Of a DNA stretch of 64,000 bases, positions 60,399 to 64,000 are shown in pieces. The position numbers and the translations under genes were made by a program. Origin of the DNA: Gavia stellata (taxonomy: Eukaryota; Chordata; Aves; Gaviiformes; Gaviidae); NCBI RefSeq assembly GCF_030936135.1, contig NC_082597.1, positions 42,477,095 through 42,541,094 of the forward strand, in the 5' to 3' direction. The notes below the pieces were generated by a model. It was given only the letters and a program-made list of their open reading frames with translations. It ran no database searches and was not told where the DNA came from. How positions within the stretch are numbered: the stretch's first letter is position 1; each line of letters begins with the position of its first letter.

Positions 60399-63300
60399 AA
60401 TTCCCAAATCTGGAAGGTCTCCAGATGGTAGAGTCACAGGTGCAATGCAAGAACTTGAAACCTAGTCAATTGTATCCTTTTTTTTTCCCTTTCTGTTTGC
60501 TTCCTTTCCACTTCTGCTCTTGCAAAAATAAATCATTAATCATTATGGAACATCATATGTATTAATGACAAAATCCAAAGTCCAATTTTCTGGCTCTTGA
60601 GAGGAAAAGACAGAATTTCACTGCATAGGAACATCCATGGAAATAGTACACATGGAGTTTGACGCAAAATAGAAGTTTAAAGTCAGTTTCCAAGTTACTT
60701 TGTGCAAAAGTTCACAGAAGTCTGAATATATGAAGCAGAAATACTCTATTTTCTCTCCCAGAATTAAGTACAAATCCTCGCCACAATCTGTCCATTAAAG
60801 AGTTTAAATATGATAAATTATCGCAACATTATTTTCAATATGCTATGCACAGCTGAAGAGAAGGGATTTGAATAAAATGTCTGTCTCAGCTTTAATTACA
60901 GTGTCATTTCCTCAAAGCTGTAATAAGGTTCATTTCTGCAAAGCAGTTTTCCATTTTTCCCCTTGCTTATTTTATCTCACCAGCGAATGCACAATTAAAA
61001 ATTTCTTAGAGTCAGACCAAATGTGCCATGTTACAGAAAGATTTAACAAATCCTATGAATGAGTTCACAGGTGAAAATTAAGAGGGAAAAGAATAAGAAG
61101 AAAACAAACTCACCACAAAAGAAGCTGCTCCACTGTAGGTGTTGGAACAGAATGAACACTATTGGTTCATTTTAGATACTGGGAAAGTACTGGAAATATA
61201 ATTTTTTCCTAACTATAAATGTGACAAAAATCACTTGGAGTGAAGGTACTTGCATATTTGGCACACAAGGACAGCTAACTATGTCAGCAGATCACAAATG
61301 GTTCACACGTCTTTTTCAGCTGGTTTTTCCACCTTTTTATCCTAAATCCCTTGCGAACAGCAAGTGAAAATGGTTTTCAACAGGCTAGAAATACTCTGGA
61401 CCCTTTATGAAGATCTTACGAAGTCTGAAACACCGTGCTCATGTTTTGGTTGAAGGTTCTCCATGAAGCAGACAAACACAGCACCAACCAGGGAAAACCA
61501 CTAGGAGTTTGGCTCTTTTCTCATGTCAAGATAAGAGGACTAATCCCTTGAACCAAACCGAATAAGCAAAGACAATACAGACTTTGAGGCTGAGCATGAA
61601 CTTAAGCCCCAAGCTAGGATGACCAAAGAGACTGCAAAGCACAGGCATTACAGTATAGACACAATAGCCATAGACTACTTAAAGATGCATCACACCCAAT
61701 ATGATGGTGTCGATCGGTTAGTGTCAGAGTCAAGTCACCAACAGACAAAAATACAGGTGGCCTTTATGCTTGAAGCTGATTTCTTGAGTTTGGAAAGGAG
61801 TAAAAGGGGTTTGCAGGAAGTACAGCAAAAGAAAATATAGTTGACTTCTAGCCTTCTGTCTCCTAGAGAAGGCAAAAGATGGAAAAAGTAGATTTTCCAG
61901 GTGGATTAAGAAGAACCAGAAGAAAGGCTTGGCAGCAAAACATAAAATAATGCAGGAGTGAACAGGGAAGACTTCGTGTTACTGTCAAAAACAGACAGAA
62001 GGTTAAGGTGGAGTCCAGGCTTGGGGAAAAATCTGTAGCTGTTTGCTGGTATGCAGTACAGAACTGACCCCAGTGTATAGGTTGGAAGTGCTGTGTGTTG
62101 ATACTGGGAACTACCTGATTGTGTGCACCATAATGAAACATTTGTTCAGTTCTGCTCCAGAGGGCCAACTCTACGTACCCTGCACTGCTGTCCTTGTACT
62201 TCCAAACTCCTTAATGCAAAACCTGCAATCTCAGGTAACTGAGACCAAGTGTAAACTGCAATGAAAAACATTTTTCATTCTGCTGAGTATTTTTGGAAGT
62301 AAGGTTAAAAACACATTAAAAATTAAAATTACTGTTTCCTGCACTCATCATCTGGGACATCTGGCCACAATCTGTTCAAATAAAGGTTCTTCTACTGCTT
62401 CATAAAATTGAAAAGAGTTAATTTTTTTTCTAAAGTACAGTATGGCACAGTAGCTAATAAACATCACAAAACTGCATGAAACCTCTTACTGGCTAATTTA
62501 TTACTCCAGGGGAAAAAAATCACACACAACAAGTATTTTTATATGGATGGTTATTTTCTGTTTATATTTAAGTTTTGACTAAATGCACTAATCACATTTT
62601 AAATGGCCTGTGATCAAGAGCAGGATGTATCATATTGCATCACTGTCAACATGGAGAGGTAAACCTCTAGAGTATGCAAAATTTAGCCCTTGCTTGTCTC
62701 CTGCCCTGTTCATGCACTGTGCTGCAGCACCGTTGAGGCAGCCATCATCATTCTGCGATGATTCTCTAATTTACAGGACAAGAGGAAATAAAAAAAAAAA
62801 AGGAAGTTTCAAGATTTTTTCTTTTAATCAAGACTCACAGTCTATCAATAATTCTGACTGAAAATTTTCAACATTACAGCAACATAAAGGCTGTGAACAA
62901 GACAAATCCCTTTTGCTGTAGAAGCTGTCTCAGCTGGAGATCACTACAGTATTAGTGTATACTGGCCAATGTGGAATATTACCCTACTGGGTTTAGACTA
63001 GTGCTTACTTAGCTGTAACATAAAAATAAGAAGATAAACTTGCAAAAAAGCACCTGAACAGCAAAGAGGTTGTACAGCAATTTGTAACTATCATTAGGGA
63101 TTTTTAATATATTTAACTGGAATTTTCTCAAACTTAATCTCTTACTAACTGGACAAAAATACTGTATCTTCAGAGAAATGTTTCCAAACTATGCTATACT
63201 GCAAAGCAGAACACAGTTCTGTCATCCTGTTTCAGACTAGTCATTAGTCTTTTCCTTCTATTCTGGCCACAGTAGTCTTTCGTTACTTATTTCCAAGCCT

Positions 63301-64000
63301 GACGGATGCAGAATTTCAGAGCTGTATTGTTGGAAAAGCAATAACCAAGTAGTCCAACTTTTCTCCCAAATATAGCACTGCCGTTCACAGTGAACATGAT
63401 GTAAAAGCCACCACGGTCAGTGGCAATGTTTGAAACAATTTACATCATCAGCTTAGTTTTTCGCTGCTGAATGTTTATTTAGGAGCACAGTACCAGAAGC
63501 AAGGCATGCATGTCACCAGCCAAGGCACACCAATTTCATCTGAAAGCCAATTGCTGCAACAAACGCAAAAGGAAGAAGTTGAGTCTACGACCAGACAATA
63601 TTTCCAGCCCCTCCATAGCTCAGCCCAGCCTAGCAGTTGGTATTCAGCAGAGCTCTTCTGCTTTTTATTCGGACGGTGCCCATTTCTGACAGACGGCGGT
63701 TTACATAATGATGACAAATGTGAGTGAGCAACTGTCATCAGTGCTTATCATTTATGCATCATGCAGTATCAGCAATCAAACACTCCCCTTTTGAAGGGGA
63801 AAAAAAAATGTTTTCAAACCACCAAAATCAACACCTAAAATCACTCTTCCTGGCATAAAAATAGCAAAAGGAAACAGTAATCACCACAAAGTAGTGATGG
63901 AGAGTTAGGGAAGAGATATCCTTGACTATTTTGGAAGCTACCAGAGTGGCTCAGTGTTTCCACTCTTCCCCAAGCTGCTTGTTACTTGTCTTCTCCTACA

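Overview
The window is vertebrate nuclear DNA, almost certainly from a bird and probably a neoavian species. Two things point to this: CR1 LINE 3' ends with their typical short terminal repeats, and solo long terminal repeats of an avian endogenous-retrovirus type (TGTAYTGGGT...GTCAACCC..CA) flanked by 5-bp target duplications. The sequence is AT-rich and gene-poor, with the sparse, old repeats usual in bird introns. No bacterial gene, operon, rRNA, tRNA or CRISPR array was seen.

Only one gene can be supported: the 3' part of KCNC2, the voltage-gated potassium channel Kv3.2, on the minus strand. In transcript order the pieces are the large transmembrane exon (10149 down to 9219), a 168-bp cytoplasmic-tail exon (6835 down to 6668), and two alternative C-terminal exons, one coding 2764 down to 2628 and the other 1933 down to 1872. 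All junctions are phase 1 with GT/AG borders. Either tail exon therefore joins in frame to the 168-bp exon, and each tail also fits the large exon directly if the 168-bp exon is skipped. The first coding exon (T1 tetramerisation domain up to the start of S1) is absent, so intron 1 runs from 10150 to beyond the window end and exceeds 53.8 kb.

Region by region: 1-1871 is the 3' UTR and/or downstream flank of the distal tail exon; 1934-2627 holds the 3' UTR of the proximal tail exon; 2765-6667 and 6836-9218 are introns; 10150-64000 is intron 1. Intron 1 contains a minus-strand solo LTR (13288-13866), a plus-strand solo LTR with internal tandem repeats (50610-51727), two minus-strand CR1 3' ends (about 37355-38045 and 42922-43196), remnants of ancient amniote repeats (about 14085, 30065, 56825), two local duplications, simple repeats, and G-rich tracts including a 28-base poly-G run.

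No novel multi-gene system was found. The items most worth a second look are the paired alternative tail exons, an exon-like ORF with a good splice acceptor inside intron 1 (43755-44014, minus), a second exon-like ORF on the opposite strand (28910-29161), the diverged local duplications, and the G28 tract. Gene identity rests on recognising the protein sequence from knowledge of the family; no search was run.
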